Shown here: in pieces, positions 1 to 6,489 of the stretch
Layout: each line of letters begins with the position of its first letter
Numbering within the stretch: the stretch's first letter is position 1
NCBI GenBank assembly: GCA_021821185.1
Contig: JAKACU010000083.1
Location: forward strand, 1 to 8,057
DNA: 8,057 nucleotides
Direction: 5' to 3'
Source of the DNA: Bacillota bacterium
GTDB taxonomy: Bacteria > Bacillota > Bacilli > Alicyclobacillales > SLC66
Position numbers and translations under genes: made by a program
The notes under the pieces: generated by a model
The model's input: only the letters and a program-made list of their open reading frames with translations
What the model was told of the DNA's origin: nothing
Databases searched by the model: none

Positions 1-39
1 ATGTACTTGAATAACTTCTTTGCTGAAAGGGTGAAATAG
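1..39 (+). CDS. C-terminal end of an unidentified upstream gene (partial)
   Basis: Frame 1 is open from the window edge to a TAG at 37-39, while the other two forward frames hit stops within the first 15 bases. This fits the last 12 codons (ending F-A-E-R-V-K) of a co-directional gene cut by the left edge. The tail is too short to identify. The ribosome binding site of der (AAAGGGTGA, 26-34) lies inside these last codons, so the gene would abut der with one base between stop and start, which suggests translational coupling. The stretch could also be non-coding sequence that is open by chance. Confidence 0.4.
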   Translation: MYLNNFFAERVK

Positions 40-40
40 T

Positions 41-1357
41 TTGGCCGAGCGCATTATGGCCATTGTCGGACGACCTAACGTTGGTAAATCAACGTTATTT
101 AATAAAATAGCGGGGCAGCGCATTGCGATTGTTCAAGATCGCCCAGGTATCACGCGAGACCGCATTTATGCATCTGCAGAATGGGTTGGAACAAATTTTC
201 GCATTATTGACACAGGAGGTCTTGAGATCGGTGAAGACAATGCCATTTCTTCTCGTATACGGGCTCAAGTAGAACTTGCTGTTGATGAGGCACAAGTAAT
301 TGTATTTTTGGTAGATGGGCCAGCGGGTGTTACACCGGCTGATCAAGAGATAGCAGATTTGTTACGGCGTTCAGGTAAACCTGTGGTTGTTGCCGTCAAT
401 AAATTGGACAACCCCAATTTACTCAATCAAGCCTATGAATTTTATGCCTTAGGTTTTCCAGCCACCGTAGCAGTTTCTGCGGAACATGGCATTGGAACGG
501 GAGATTTGCTTGATGAGGTTGTTGCGCGATTTTCTGATGCCGATGAACCGCAGATATATGGCGATGATGTTGTAAAAATCGCAGTCATCGGTCGTCCTAA
601 TGTTGGCAAATCATCCTTGATCAATGGTATTTTGGGCGAAGATCGCGTTTTAGTCAGCGATGTCGCTGGTACAACGCGCGACGCTGTAGATACGCTGTTT
701 GACATGGATGGTAATCAATTCGTATTGATTGATACCGCTGGCATGCGCAAACGGGGAAAAGTTTATGAAAAGACCGAAAAATATAGTGTTTTGCGTGCTC
801 TTCGAGCCATTGAACGCTGTGATGTAGCTATACTTGTGATCGATGGTAATGAAGGTATTATCGAACAAGACAAGCATGTGGTTGGATACGCACTTGATGC
901 AGGCAAAGCTGTAGTTGTTGCTGTGAATAAATGGGATATTGTAGAGAAAGATGATAAAACTGCGCAGGAATTTGAACGCAAGATTAGAATGCAGTTTCCA
1001 TTTCTTGCTTGGGCTCCTATTGCATTTGTTTCTGCTAAAACAGGTCGTCGGGTAAAAACGCTTTTAGAGTACAGTGTAGTTGCTGCTGAAAATCATGCCA
1101 TGCGCATTTCGACATCGACTGTTAATACGATTGTGCAAGAAGCGGTTTCCTTGTCTCCGCCTCCGACTGACAAAGGACGTAGATTAAAGATTTACTATGC
1201 AACTCAGGTGAGCGTGCGTCCGCCAACTTTTGCACTCTTTGTCAATGCCCCGGAAATTATGCATTTTTCGTATGTACGCTATATGGAAAATCAGCTGCGT
1301 ACTGCGTTTGGGTTTGAAGGTACACCCATTCGCCTTCTTGTGCGTCAGCGATCCTAA
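41..1357 (+). CDS. der: Ribosome biogenesis GTPase Der (EngA), double Era-like GTPase
   Basis: Der is an essential cytoplasmic GTPase that acts in maturation of the 50S ribosomal subunit. The 438-residue protein has the diagnostic tandem GTPase layout. Domain 1 has GRPNVGKST (10-18), T38 in GITRD, DTGG (57-60) and NKLD (120-123). Domain 2 has GRPNVGKSS (185-193), GTTRD (211-215), DTAG (232-235) and NKWD (297-300). A C-terminal KH-like domain follows from about residue 355. Length matches the family (about 436). The TTG start is chosen because AAAGGGTGA lies 6-7 nt upstream. The in-frame ATG at 56 (Met6) has no such site and would cut into the first beta strand. It is followed after 17 nt by plsY and probably heads or sits within the same operon; no promoter is visible because the upstream region is outside the window. 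Confidence 0.98.
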   Translation: MAERIMAIVGRPNVGKSTLFNKIAGQRIAIVQDRPGITRDRIYASAEWVGTNFRIIDTGGLEIGEDNAISSRIRAQVELAVDEAQVIVFLVDGPAGVTPADQEIADLLRRSGKPVVVAVNKLDNPNLLNQAYEFYALGFPATVAVSAEHGIGTGDLLDEVVARFSDADEPQIYGDDVVKIAVIGRPNVGKSSLINGILGEDRVLVSDVAGTTRDAVDTLFDMDGNQFVLIDTAGMRKRGKVYEKTEKYSVLRALRAIERCDVAILVIDGNEGIIEQDKHVVGYALDAGKAVVVAVNKWDIVEKDDKTAQEFERKIRMQFPFLAWAPIAFVSAKTGRRVKTLLEYSVVAAENHAMRISTSTVNTIVQEAVSLSPPPTDKGRRLKIYYATQVSVRPPTFALFVNAPEIMHFSYVRYMENQLRTAFGFEGTPIRLLVRQRS

Positions 1358-1374
1358 TTTGGGAGAGGACTCAA

Positions 1375-1962
1375 ATGATCGTTGTCAGTATTTTGTTTGC
1401 TTACCTTCTCGGGTCCATCAGTTCTAGCTATATTGCGGGTAAAATGGCCGCAGGCGTTGATATCCGTGAACATGGAAGCGGCAATGCAGGGGCAACCAAT
1501 ACGCTGCGCGTTTTAGGCTATAAGCTTGGATTGATCGTGTTTATCGCTGATATCGCTAAAGGGGTACTGGCTGTCGCTTTTGCACATCTCGTGACAAACG
1601 GATCGGAAACCGCAATGGCTTTATCAGGATTGTTTGCGGTACTTGGCCATAATTGGCCTATCTATTTTGGCTTTCGCGGTGGAAAAGGGGTAGCGACCAC
1701 GATCGGGGTGCTCATGACGATCGCACTTGTTCCGTCTTTGTATGCGGGTCTTGTAGCGTTAGTGTTATTGATTTTTACGCGTTACGTCTCACTTAGTTCA
1801 CTGACGTACGTGATGCTCACACCGATTTTTCAATTGTTTTTTCACACGGCTGCCATAACTGTAATTGTTTCCTTTGTGCTGCTGCTCTTAAGTTTTTGGC
1901 GACATCGGGGGAATATCGACAGACTTTTGCACGGACGTGAGCATCGGGTGTTTTCGAAGTGA
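1375..1962 (+). CDS. plsY: Acyl-phosphate:glycerol-3-phosphate acyltransferase PlsY
   Basis: PlsY is an integral membrane enzyme that transfers an acyl chain from acyl-phosphate (made by PlsX) to the sn-1 position of glycerol 3-phosphate, the first membrane-bound step of phospholipid synthesis. The 195-residue product is very hydrophobic, with about five membrane segments. It carries the family motifs: HGSGNAGATN (33-42), D59-x-x-K-G (59-63), GHNWP (91-95), RGGKGVAT (101-108) and RYVSLSS near 140. The ATG start has a GGGAGAGGA site (1361-1369) at good spacing. The stop overlaps the GTG start of gpsA by 4 nt. GpsA supplies the glycerol 3-phosphate that PlsY consumes, so the pair makes metabolic sense. 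No residues appear to be missing. Confidence 0.96.
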   Translation: MIVVSILFAYLLGSISSSYIAGKMAAGVDIREHGSGNAGATNTLRVLGYKLGLIVFIADIAKGVLAVAFAHLVTNGSETAMALSGLFAVLGHNWPIYFGFRGGKGVATTIGVLMTIALVPSLYAGLVALVLLIFTRYVSLSSLTYVMLTPIFQLFFHTAAITVIVSFVLLLLSFWRHRGNIDRLLHGREHRVFSK

Positions 1963-3026
1963 GTACTTCAGTAGAACGTGTGGGTTCATGGCGTATCGCT
2001 GTAGTAGGCGCTGGGAGTTTCGGTACTGCACTTGCCTGTGTTCTTCAAATGAACGGACATTGCGTTACACTGTTTGGACGAAATGCCCAATCTATGACGC
2101 AACTGGAGCAGACGAGGCAAAACAACCGTTATCTTCCTGATATCACTTTGCCCTCAGGCATTATTGCCACGGCTGATATAGATCTTTTGTGTGATATTGA
2201 TGTGTTTATTATCGCAGTACCGTCCCATGCCATGCGTGATACAGTAAAGCAATTGCGTCCCTATATCAAAGATCATACGATTATTGCGCATGTGACCAAA
2301 GGTCTTGAAGGCACGACCTACATGCGTATGTCCGAGATCATTTTACAAGAAATTGATATATTGCAAACCCGAAAATTGGGTGTTTTGTCTGGGCCAAGCC
2401 ATGCCGAAGAATTATCCAATCACTTACCGACGACATTGGTAGCATCCAGTCAATCACAAGGTACGGCTGAATTCTTGCAGGATCTCTTCATGAATGATTT
2501 TTTACGTGTCTATACCAACGCTGATGTAGTAGGAACAGAAATTGGTGGTGCACTCAAAAATATTATTGCTCTTGGCTGTGGTCTTTCTGATGGATTGGCC
2601 TTTGGAGATAATGCAAAAGCTGCACTGATGACGCGTGGACTTGTGGAAATCGCTCGTTTAGGCATGCAACTTGGTGCTGACTATAACACATTTTCAGGGC
2701 TATCCGGCATAGGGGATCTCATCGTTACGTGTACGAGTCATCATAGCCGCAATTGGAATGCAGGTTTTTTGTTAGGCCAAGGGTTTACACTTCCTGCTGC
2801 GTTAGAAAAAGTCGGGATGGTGGTTGAAGGCGTTAAAACAACGCCTTCAGCGATCGCATTGGCACAAAAGGTCGGTGTGCATTTACCGATTGCCGAGTCG
2901 CTTTATCAGGTGCTTTTTGAAGACAAAGATCCACTTGACGCCGTACGAGACCTTATGCAAAGAATGCGTCGTCATGAGATGGAAGAGTATGTCCAAGAAA
3001 GTTCGACTGGATGGCTTTATCCATAA
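1959..3026 (+). CDS. gpsA: Glycerol-3-phosphate dehydrogenase [NAD(P)+]
   Basis: GpsA is a cytoplasmic enzyme that reduces dihydroxyacetone phosphate to sn-glycerol 3-phosphate, the backbone of phospholipids. The 355-residue protein has an N-terminal Rossmann domain with GAGSFG (17-22), then IIAVPSHAMR (84-93), VTKGLE (112-117) and GPSHAEE (145-151). The C-terminal catalytic domain has GALKN with the conserved lysine at 200, GLAFGDNAKAALMTRG from 212, and SGIGDL. Length is slightly above B. subtilis GpsA (345), with a short extra N terminus and C-terminal tail. The GTG start at 1959 overlaps the plsY stop (GTGA), which implies translational coupling; only a weak GGGTG lies upstream. A GTG at 1980 (residue 8) is an alternative. 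About 49 nt separate it from gcvH. Confidence 0.97.
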   Translation: MSTSVERVGSWRIAVVGAGSFGTALACVLQMNGHCVTLFGRNAQSMTQLEQTRQNNRYLPDITLPSGIIATADIDLLCDIDVFIIAVPSHAMRDTVKQLRPYIKDHTIIAHVTKGLEGTTYMRMSEIILQEIDILQTRKLGVLSGPSHAEELSNHLPTTLVASSQSQGTAEFLQDLFMNDFLRVYTNADVVGTEIGGALKNIIALGCGLSDGLAFGDNAKAALMTRGLVEIARLGMQLGADYNTFSGLSGIGDLIVTCTSHHSRNWNAGFLLGQGFTLPAALEKVGMVVEGVKTTPSAIALAQKVGVHLPIAESLYQVLFEDKDPLDAVRDLMQRMRRHEMEEYVQESSTGWLYP

Positions 3027-3060
3027 ATGGTAAACTTACTTTGCTGACCTTGTGTACATT

Positions 3061-3067
3061 GAGGAGG
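3061..3067 (+). promoter_or_regulatory. Ribosome binding site that fixes the gcvH start
   Basis: GAGGAGG lies 8 nt before TTG 3076. The open frame extends upstream to GTG 3052, but this strong site would then be inside the coding region, and the eight added residues (MYIEEVFT) are not part of the GcvH fold. The site therefore supports the TTG start. Confidence 0.8.
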
Positions 3068-3075
3068 TTTTTACA

Positions 3076-3456
3076 TTGGCTGAATATCCGCAGGAGTTAC
3101 GCTACACCGAGGAACATGAGTGGGTAAAATTTGAGGGCGACCTTGCTCGCATTGGGATTACGTCATTTGCGCAAAGTGAATTGGGCGATATTGTTTTTGT
3201 CGAGTTGCCGAGCGTTGGTCAAACTCTTCGACTCGGGGATACTTTTGGCACGGTAGAGTCTGTCAAAACAGTCTCTGATTTATTTGCACCTGTTGCAGGG
3301 GAAGTTGTCGAAGTGAATGAGGCTCTTAATGACGCACCAGAAGCAGTTAATTCGGATCCTTATGGTGCGGGATGGATGGTTGTAGTCAGAGTCACCGATC
3401 GTCATGAAGATCACTTACTTTCTGCCACAAAGTATCAGGAGCACGTGAACGAATAA
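3076..3456 (+). CDS. gcvH: Glycine cleavage system H protein (lipoyl carrier)
   Basis: GcvH is the small lipoyl-carrying shuttle of the glycine cleavage complex. In Firmicutes it is also the relay on which lipoate is assembled before transfer to 2-oxoacid dehydrogenase E2 subunits. With the TTG start the protein has 126 residues, the usual family size. It shows the N-terminal YTEEHEWV (10-17), [19 protein letters not shown] (27-45) and the lipoylation site G-T-V-E-S-V-K with the acceptor lysine at 64, followed by [11 protein letters not shown]. It abuts lipM, with no base between the TAA and the next ATG. LipM is the enzyme that octanoylates this lysine, so context supports the relay role. 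The glycine cleavage genes gcvT and gcvPAB are not in the window. Confidence 0.97.
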   Translation: MAEYPQELRYTEEHEWVKFEGDLARIGITSFAQSELGDIVFVELPSVGQTLRLGDTFGTVESVKTVSDLFAPVAGEVVEVNEALNDAPEAVNSDPYGAGWMVVVRVTDRHEDHLLSATKYQEHVNE

Positions 3457-4290
3457 ATGGTGTGGTCCGTGCGATTACTTGATACAGGAGTTGGTTGTGC
3501 ATCGTATAATATGGCGCTTGACGAAGCCATTCTTATGCAGGTGAGCGAGGGGTGTTCTCCTCCGACCTTGCGGTTTTATCGCTGGGAACGGCCTTCGGTT
3601 AGTTTAGGCTATTTTCAGAGAACGACACGAGAGATCGATCTGGATGCTCTTGCCCACAAACAGTTTTCTTTAGTTCGCCGGATGACAGGTGGACGAGCCG
3701 TGTTGCATGATAGAGAATTGACCTATAGCATCATGGTTCCGGGTGATCATGAGTTGGCGCAAGCTTCCGTTGTGGAGTCCTACCGTATGGTTTCTCAAGG
3801 CTTACAAGAGGGATTTCAGCAACTTGGTCTGCAAGCTCAAGTGGTTTCGTTGGCGGATGAATCAATGCGGGATAAATTTCGATCACTCGGTTCAGCCGCT
3901 TGCTTTGACTCTCCATCTTGGTATGAACTTGTGGTGGAGGGAAAAAAGATAGCCGGTAGTGCTCAAGTTCGAGCACATGGCGGTTTGTTGCAGCATGGTT
4001 CGCTGTTGTTAGATTTGTGTGCGGATGACTTGTTTGATGTTCTGGTGTTTCGATCCCCGGATCATCGTAATCTTCTACGAAGGGAATTTGACTCCCGGGC
4101 GGTTAGCGTCAAGCAATTGTCGTCGCAAGATGTTTCCTATGAAGAGGCGGCGCAGGCATTTCGAAAAGGTATGGAACTGGGACTTCCCTGTAAACTCATC
4201 CCTGGGGATGTAACTGCGAAGGAAAGGGAAATTGCTCTACAGTTACAAAAGGAAAAATATGAGGCTGACGAATGGAATTTTCGTCGTTAA
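3457..4290 (+). CDS. lipM: Octanoyltransferase LipM (octanoyl-ACP to GcvH)
   Basis: LipM moves an octanoyl group from acyl carrier protein to GcvH, starting endogenous lipoate synthesis in Firmicutes; LipA then adds sulfur and LipL passes the chain to E2 proteins. The 277-residue protein matches B. subtilis LipM in length (278) and character. It shows NMALDEA (18-24), RFYRWERPSVSLGYFQ (39-54), RRMTGGRAVLHDRELTYS (74-91), the catalytic cysteine in CFDSPSWYELVVEGKK (C149), the conserved lysine of KIAGSAQ (K164), LQHGSLLLDL, and a C-terminal DEWNF. The CFDxPSWYEL motif separates LipM from LplA-type lipoate ligases and LipL is less similar. The ATG directly follows the gcvH stop, with AGGAG (3437-3441) rather far upstream at 15 nt, so translation is probably coupled to gcvH. 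It is the last gene before a strong terminator. Confidence 0.94.
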   Translation: MVWSVRLLDTGVGCASYNMALDEAILMQVSEGCSPPTLRFYRWERPSVSLGYFQRTTREIDLDALAHKQFSLVRRMTGGRAVLHDRELTYSIMVPGDHELAQASVVESYRMVSQGLQEGFQQLGLQAQVVSLADESMRDKFRSLGSAACFDSPSWYELVVEGKKIAGSAQVRAHGGLLQHGSLLLDLCADDLFDVLVFRSPDHRNLLRREFDSRAVSVKQLSSQDVSYEEAAQAFRKGMELGLPCKLIPGDVTAKEREIALQLQKEKYEADEWNFRR

Positions 4291-4295
4291 TGCGT

Positions 4296-4325
4296 AAAAA
4301 GGTCGTCTTCGGACGGCCTTTTTTT
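4296..4325 (+). terminator. Intrinsic terminator after lipM
   Basis: The stem AAGGTCGTC pairs with GACGGCCTT (one G-U pair) around a TTCG tetraloop at 4308-4311, and A-T pairs extend it at the base. A run of T residues to 4325 follows. It starts 5 nt after the lipM stop and ends the der-plsY-gpsA-gcvH-lipM transcription unit, separating it from spoIVA. Confidence 0.95.
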
Positions 4326-4555
4326 CTGCGATTTTAGAGTTAGTTCTAGTTTGTCTTGTATTTGCGTATTCATAGAGCAAATAGGAACGAGTGGCACTGC
4401 GGGCTTTATGGGGTTTTGTGCATATTGCCTAAAATACAGCATATATATGGTAACGTCCAAAACGGGTGGTGGCTTAGGAGATGCCGTCAGGCGCCCTCAG
4501 TGGTAGAGATCTAGTTGTGATTTTGACGCGGTTTTAGGGTCAGGGAGGGAAAAGC
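4326..4555 (+). other. Intergenic region between lipM and spoIVA
   Basis: These 230 bases hold the SigE-type promoter at 4420-4448 and a leader of about 100 nt before spoIVA. I see no further gene: the longest small frame with a nearby ribosome-binding-like sequence (ATG 4481, 18 codons) has TTAGGAG directly touching the ATG, which is not workable spacing. The stretch 4326-4419 is AT-rich and shows no structure I can support. Confidence 0.7.
4420..4448 (+). promoter_or_regulatory. Predicted SigE-dependent promoter of spoIVA
   Basis: GCATATT (4420-4426) matches the -35 element of mother-cell sigma factor SigE, and CATATATAT (4440-4448) resembles its -10 element (CATACAAT type), with 13 bases between them. 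Transcription would start near 4455. This is inferred from the motif and from the established SigE control of spoIVA in B. subtilis. The TA-rich -10 is not a perfect consensus. Confidence 0.65.
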
Positions 4556-6034
4556 GTGGATAAATTCGACGTATTTAAAGATATTGCGGAGCGTACTGGC
4601 GGCGATATCTACCTGGGTGTCGTAGGTCCGGTACGAACCGGAAAATCGACGTTCATTAAAAAGTTTATGGAACTTATTGTGTTGCCCGGCATGGCTGATG
4701 ATGGGGAACGTACGCGTGCGATTGATGAACTCCCGCAAAGTGCCGCAGGGAAAACAATCATGACGACGGAACCGAAATTCGTTCCTAATCAAGCTGCACG
4801 AATTACTGTGGCTGAGGGAATCACGATTGATTGCCGGCTCGTTGATTGTGTTGGGTATGCTGTGGACGGAGCTCGGGGGTATGAAGACGAAAACGGGCCG
4901 CGCATGGTAACGACACCGTGGTATGACGATCCCATTCCTTTTCAGGAAGCCGCAGAAATCGGTACACGCAAAGTGATTGCTGATCATTCTACGATTGGCC
5001 TCGTGGTGACCACCGATGGAACGATCGCGGAAATTCCGCGTGAAAACTATGTCGGCGCAGAAGAGCGCGTCGTTGCTGAATTAAAGGAACTTGGCAAACC
5101 CTTTGTGATGGTCATCAATTCTGCGCGACCGTACGGACCCGAAGCCCAAGCGTTACGCTCAGAGTTGATTGATCGCTATGATATCCCTGTGATTGCTTTG
5201 TCTGCTGCTACTATGGGCAACGAAGATATCATGTTAGTGTTGCGTGAAGCATTATATGAGTTCCCAGTTCATGAGGTGAACGTTAACTTGCCTGGGTGGG
5301 TTATGGTTCTCGACCCTGAACATTGGTTGCGTAGCGCCTTAGAAGAGGCTGTTCGGACTACGATCCAAGATATCAGGCGATTGCGTGACGTCGATCGTGT
5401 GGTAGGTACCTTTGGACAATTTGAATTTGTCGAACGGGCCGCGATCGCGAGCGTCGATATGGGACACGGGATAGCAGATATCGAATTAACAGCACCTGAC
5501 GCATTATACGATCAAGTGCTGACTGAAGTTGTAGGGGTAGAGATTCGTGGAAAAGATCATCTGCTACGTCTCATGAAAGACTTTACCCATGCGAAACGAG
5601 AATATGATAAAGTCGCTGATGCGTTACGCATGGTTAAGTTGACCGGGTATGGCATTGCACCACCGGTGCTCGAGGAAATGACGCTCGATGAACCGGAGCT
5701 GATCCGGCAAGGGTCGCGTTTTGGCGTTCGCCTCAAGGCGACAGCGCCATCGATTCATATGATTCGTGTGGACGTCGAATCTGAGTTTGCACCTATTGTT
5801 GGTACAGAACGGCAAAGCGAAGAACTCGTCAAATACCTGATGCAAGATTTTGAAGAAAATCCACTCAAAATTTGGGATTCAGACATCTTTGGTAAATCGT
5901 TAGCTGCTATTGTTCGGGAAGGTATCTCGGGAAAATTGTCGCTGATGCCAGAAAATGCACAATATAAGTTGCGAGAAACGTTACAGCGAATTATTAATGA
6001 AGGTAGCGGTGGCTTGATTGCTATCATCTTGTGA
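4556..6034 (+). CDS. spoIVA: Stage IV sporulation protein A, spore coat basement-layer ATPase
   Basis: SpoIVA polymerises with ATP hydrolysis on the outer forespore membrane, in the mother cell, and forms the platform for coat assembly; it is anchored there by SpoVM and is also needed for cortex formation. The protein has 492 residues, the same as B. subtilis SpoIVA. The N-terminal TRAFAC-type domain has GPVRTGKST (24-32, Walker lysine K30), the sensor threonines in MTTEP (T70, T71) and Walker B aspartate D97 in RLVDCVGY, all at the B. subtilis positions. The middle and C-terminal parts build the filament, and the protein ends in GGLIAIIL, like the family. The GTG start has GGGAGG (4543-4548) about 7 nt upstream. 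It is monocistronic by appearance, with a SigE-type promoter upstream and a hairpin after the stop. No damage is visible. Confidence 0.98.
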   Translation: MDKFDVFKDIAERTGGDIYLGVVGPVRTGKSTFIKKFMELIVLPGMADDGERTRAIDELPQSAAGKTIMTTEPKFVPNQAARITVAEGITIDCRLVDCVGYAVDGARGYEDENGPRMVTTPWYDDPIPFQEAAEIGTRKVIADHSTIGLVVTTDGTIAEIPRENYVGAEERVVAELKELGKPFVMVINSARPYGPEAQALRSELIDRYDIPVIALSAATMGNEDIMLVLREALYEFPVHEVNVNLPGWVMVLDPEHWLRSALEEAVRTTIQDIRRLRDVDRVVGTFGQFEFVERAAIASVDMGHGIADIELTAPDALYDQVLTEVVGVEIRGKDHLLRLMKDFTHAKREYDKVADALRMVKLTGYGIAPPVLEEMTLDEPELIRQGSRFGVRLKATAPSIHMIRVDVESEFAPIVGTERQSEELVKYLMQDFEENPLKIWDSDIFGKSLAAIVREGISGKLSLMPENAQYKLRETLQRIINEGSGGLIAIIL

Positions 6035-6049
6035 CGATTTGTGACAGTT

Positions 6050-6075
6050 AAGGGAATCGCATGTGCGATTCCCTT
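6050..6075. repeat. Inverted repeat / hairpin after spoIVA
   Basis: AAGGGAATCGCA (6050-6061) and TGCGATTCCCTT (6064-6075) are perfect 12-base inverted arms separated by TG. The element starts 15 nt after the spoIVA stop. No T-run follows on either strand, so it is not a standard intrinsic terminator. It may act as a 3'-end stabiliser or weak terminator of spoIVA mRNA, or as a protein-binding dyad. Its last two bases overlap the -35 element of the tRNA promoter. Confidence 0.85.
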
Positions 6076-6102
6076 GCAGGTTGTCATGAGTCCTGTTATA
6101 CT
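6074..6102 (+). promoter_or_regulatory. SigA-type promoter of the tRNA-Pro gene
   Basis: TTGCAG (6074-6079) and TATACT (6097-6102) are separated by 17 bases, and TG at 6094-6095 makes an extended -10. Transcription would start near 6109, giving a leader of about 10 nt before the mature tRNA, removed by RNase P. This is a near-consensus housekeeping promoter. Confidence 0.8.
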
Positions 6103-6118
6103 AACACTTGTGCAGTGA

Positions 6119-6195
6119 CGGGATGTAGCGCAGCCTGGTAGCGCGCTACCTTGGGGAGGTAGAGGTCCCGGGTTCGAATCCCGGCATTCCGACCA
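6119..6195 (+). tRNA. tRNA-Pro, anticodon GGG
   Basis: The 77-nt gene folds as a full cloverleaf. The acceptor arm is CGGGATG paired with CATTCCG (one G-U). The D stem is GCGC/GCGC. The anticodon stem is CTACC/GGTAG around the loop TTGGGGA, with anticodon GGG at 6153-6155 and G at position 37. The T arm is CCGGG-TTCGAAT-CCCGG, and CCA is encoded at 6193-6195. It reads CCC and CCU codons. It has its own promoter and terminator. Confidence 0.97.
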
Positions 6196-6202
6196 ATCAT
6201 TG

Positions 6203-6229
6203 AGCCCGCATTGGTGGGCTATTTTTTTT
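6203..6229 (+). terminator. Intrinsic terminator after tRNA-Pro
   Basis: AGCCCGC (6203-6209) pairs with GTGGGCT (6214-6220), with one G-U pair, around the loop ATTG. Eight T residues follow at 6222-6229. It begins 7 nt after the encoded CCA. It also lies only 26 nt before the mtrB start codon, so it stands between the tRNA promoter and mtrB. Confidence 0.92.
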
Positions 6230-6255
6230 GTCACTTGAAAGGAGACTACTCCTGT

Positions 6256-6465
6256 ATGGAAGACTACGTCGTCATCAAAGCCAAGGGCCACGGTGTTCAG
6301 GTGATCGGTCTCACACGAGGCCAAGAAACGCGCTTCAATCATCTCGAAAAGTTGGATAAAGGTGAGATTATGATAGCTCAGTTCACCGAATACACATCAG
6401 CGATAAAGGTGCGCGGTTCGGCGTTAATTTATTCGAAACATGGAACAATTGATACCGACGAGTAG
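6256..6465 (+). CDS. mtrB: Trp RNA-binding attenuation protein TRAP (MtrB)
   Basis: TRAP forms an 11-subunit ring that, with bound tryptophan, wraps RNA carrying repeated GAG/UAG triplets and so represses trp operon transcription and translation. With the ATG start at 6256 the protein has 69 residues (B. subtilis TRAP 75, the difference mostly at the N terminus). The core is strongly conserved: YVVIKA (4-9), VIGLTRG (16-22), EKLDKGE (31-37), [15 protein letters not shown] (40-54). RNA-contacting residues correspond to K32, K51 and R53, and tryptophan-pocket residues to T20, T25, Q42, T44 and S48. AAAGGAG (6238-6244) lies 11 nt before the ATG. The frame is open back to TTG 6211, but that start would be within the tRNA terminator. 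The usual folE (mtrA) neighbour is missing, and no dedicated promoter is visible. Confidence 0.97.
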   Translation: MEDYVVIKAKGHGVQVIGLTRGQETRFNHLEKLDKGEIMIAQFTEYTSAIKVRGSALIYSKHGTIDTDE

Positions 6466-6489
6466 CCTGTCTACGTCGTTTCATGTTTG

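Noticed and set aside
4481..4537. Possible 18-codon leader peptide before spoIVA
   Set aside because: The ribosome-binding-like TTAGGAG touches the ATG with no spacing, and no attenuator structure follows.
4475..4547. Several TAG and GAG triplets in the spoIVA leader as a possible TRAP-binding site
   Set aside because: TRAP targets need about nine or more triplets spaced by 2-3 nt. Here there are about six, irregularly spaced, and spoIVA has no link to tryptophan.
4511..4987. Minus-strand open frame of 158 codons
   Set aside because: It lies opposite the strongly conserved spoIVA N terminus, its product is low-quality (rich in R, H, S, N, F) and resembles no family I know.
6081..6102. TTGTCA (6081-6086) as the -35 of the tRNA promoter
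   Set aside because: Only 10 bases separate it from TATACT, too short. TTGCAG at 6074-6079 gives the ideal 17.
5755..6342. Minus-strand open frame of 195 codons across the spoIVA end and tRNA-Pro
   Set aside because: It contains the well-known spurious [11 protein letters not shown] peptide that arises from translating the complement of a tRNA-Pro gene, and it lies over spoIVA, tRNA and mtrB.
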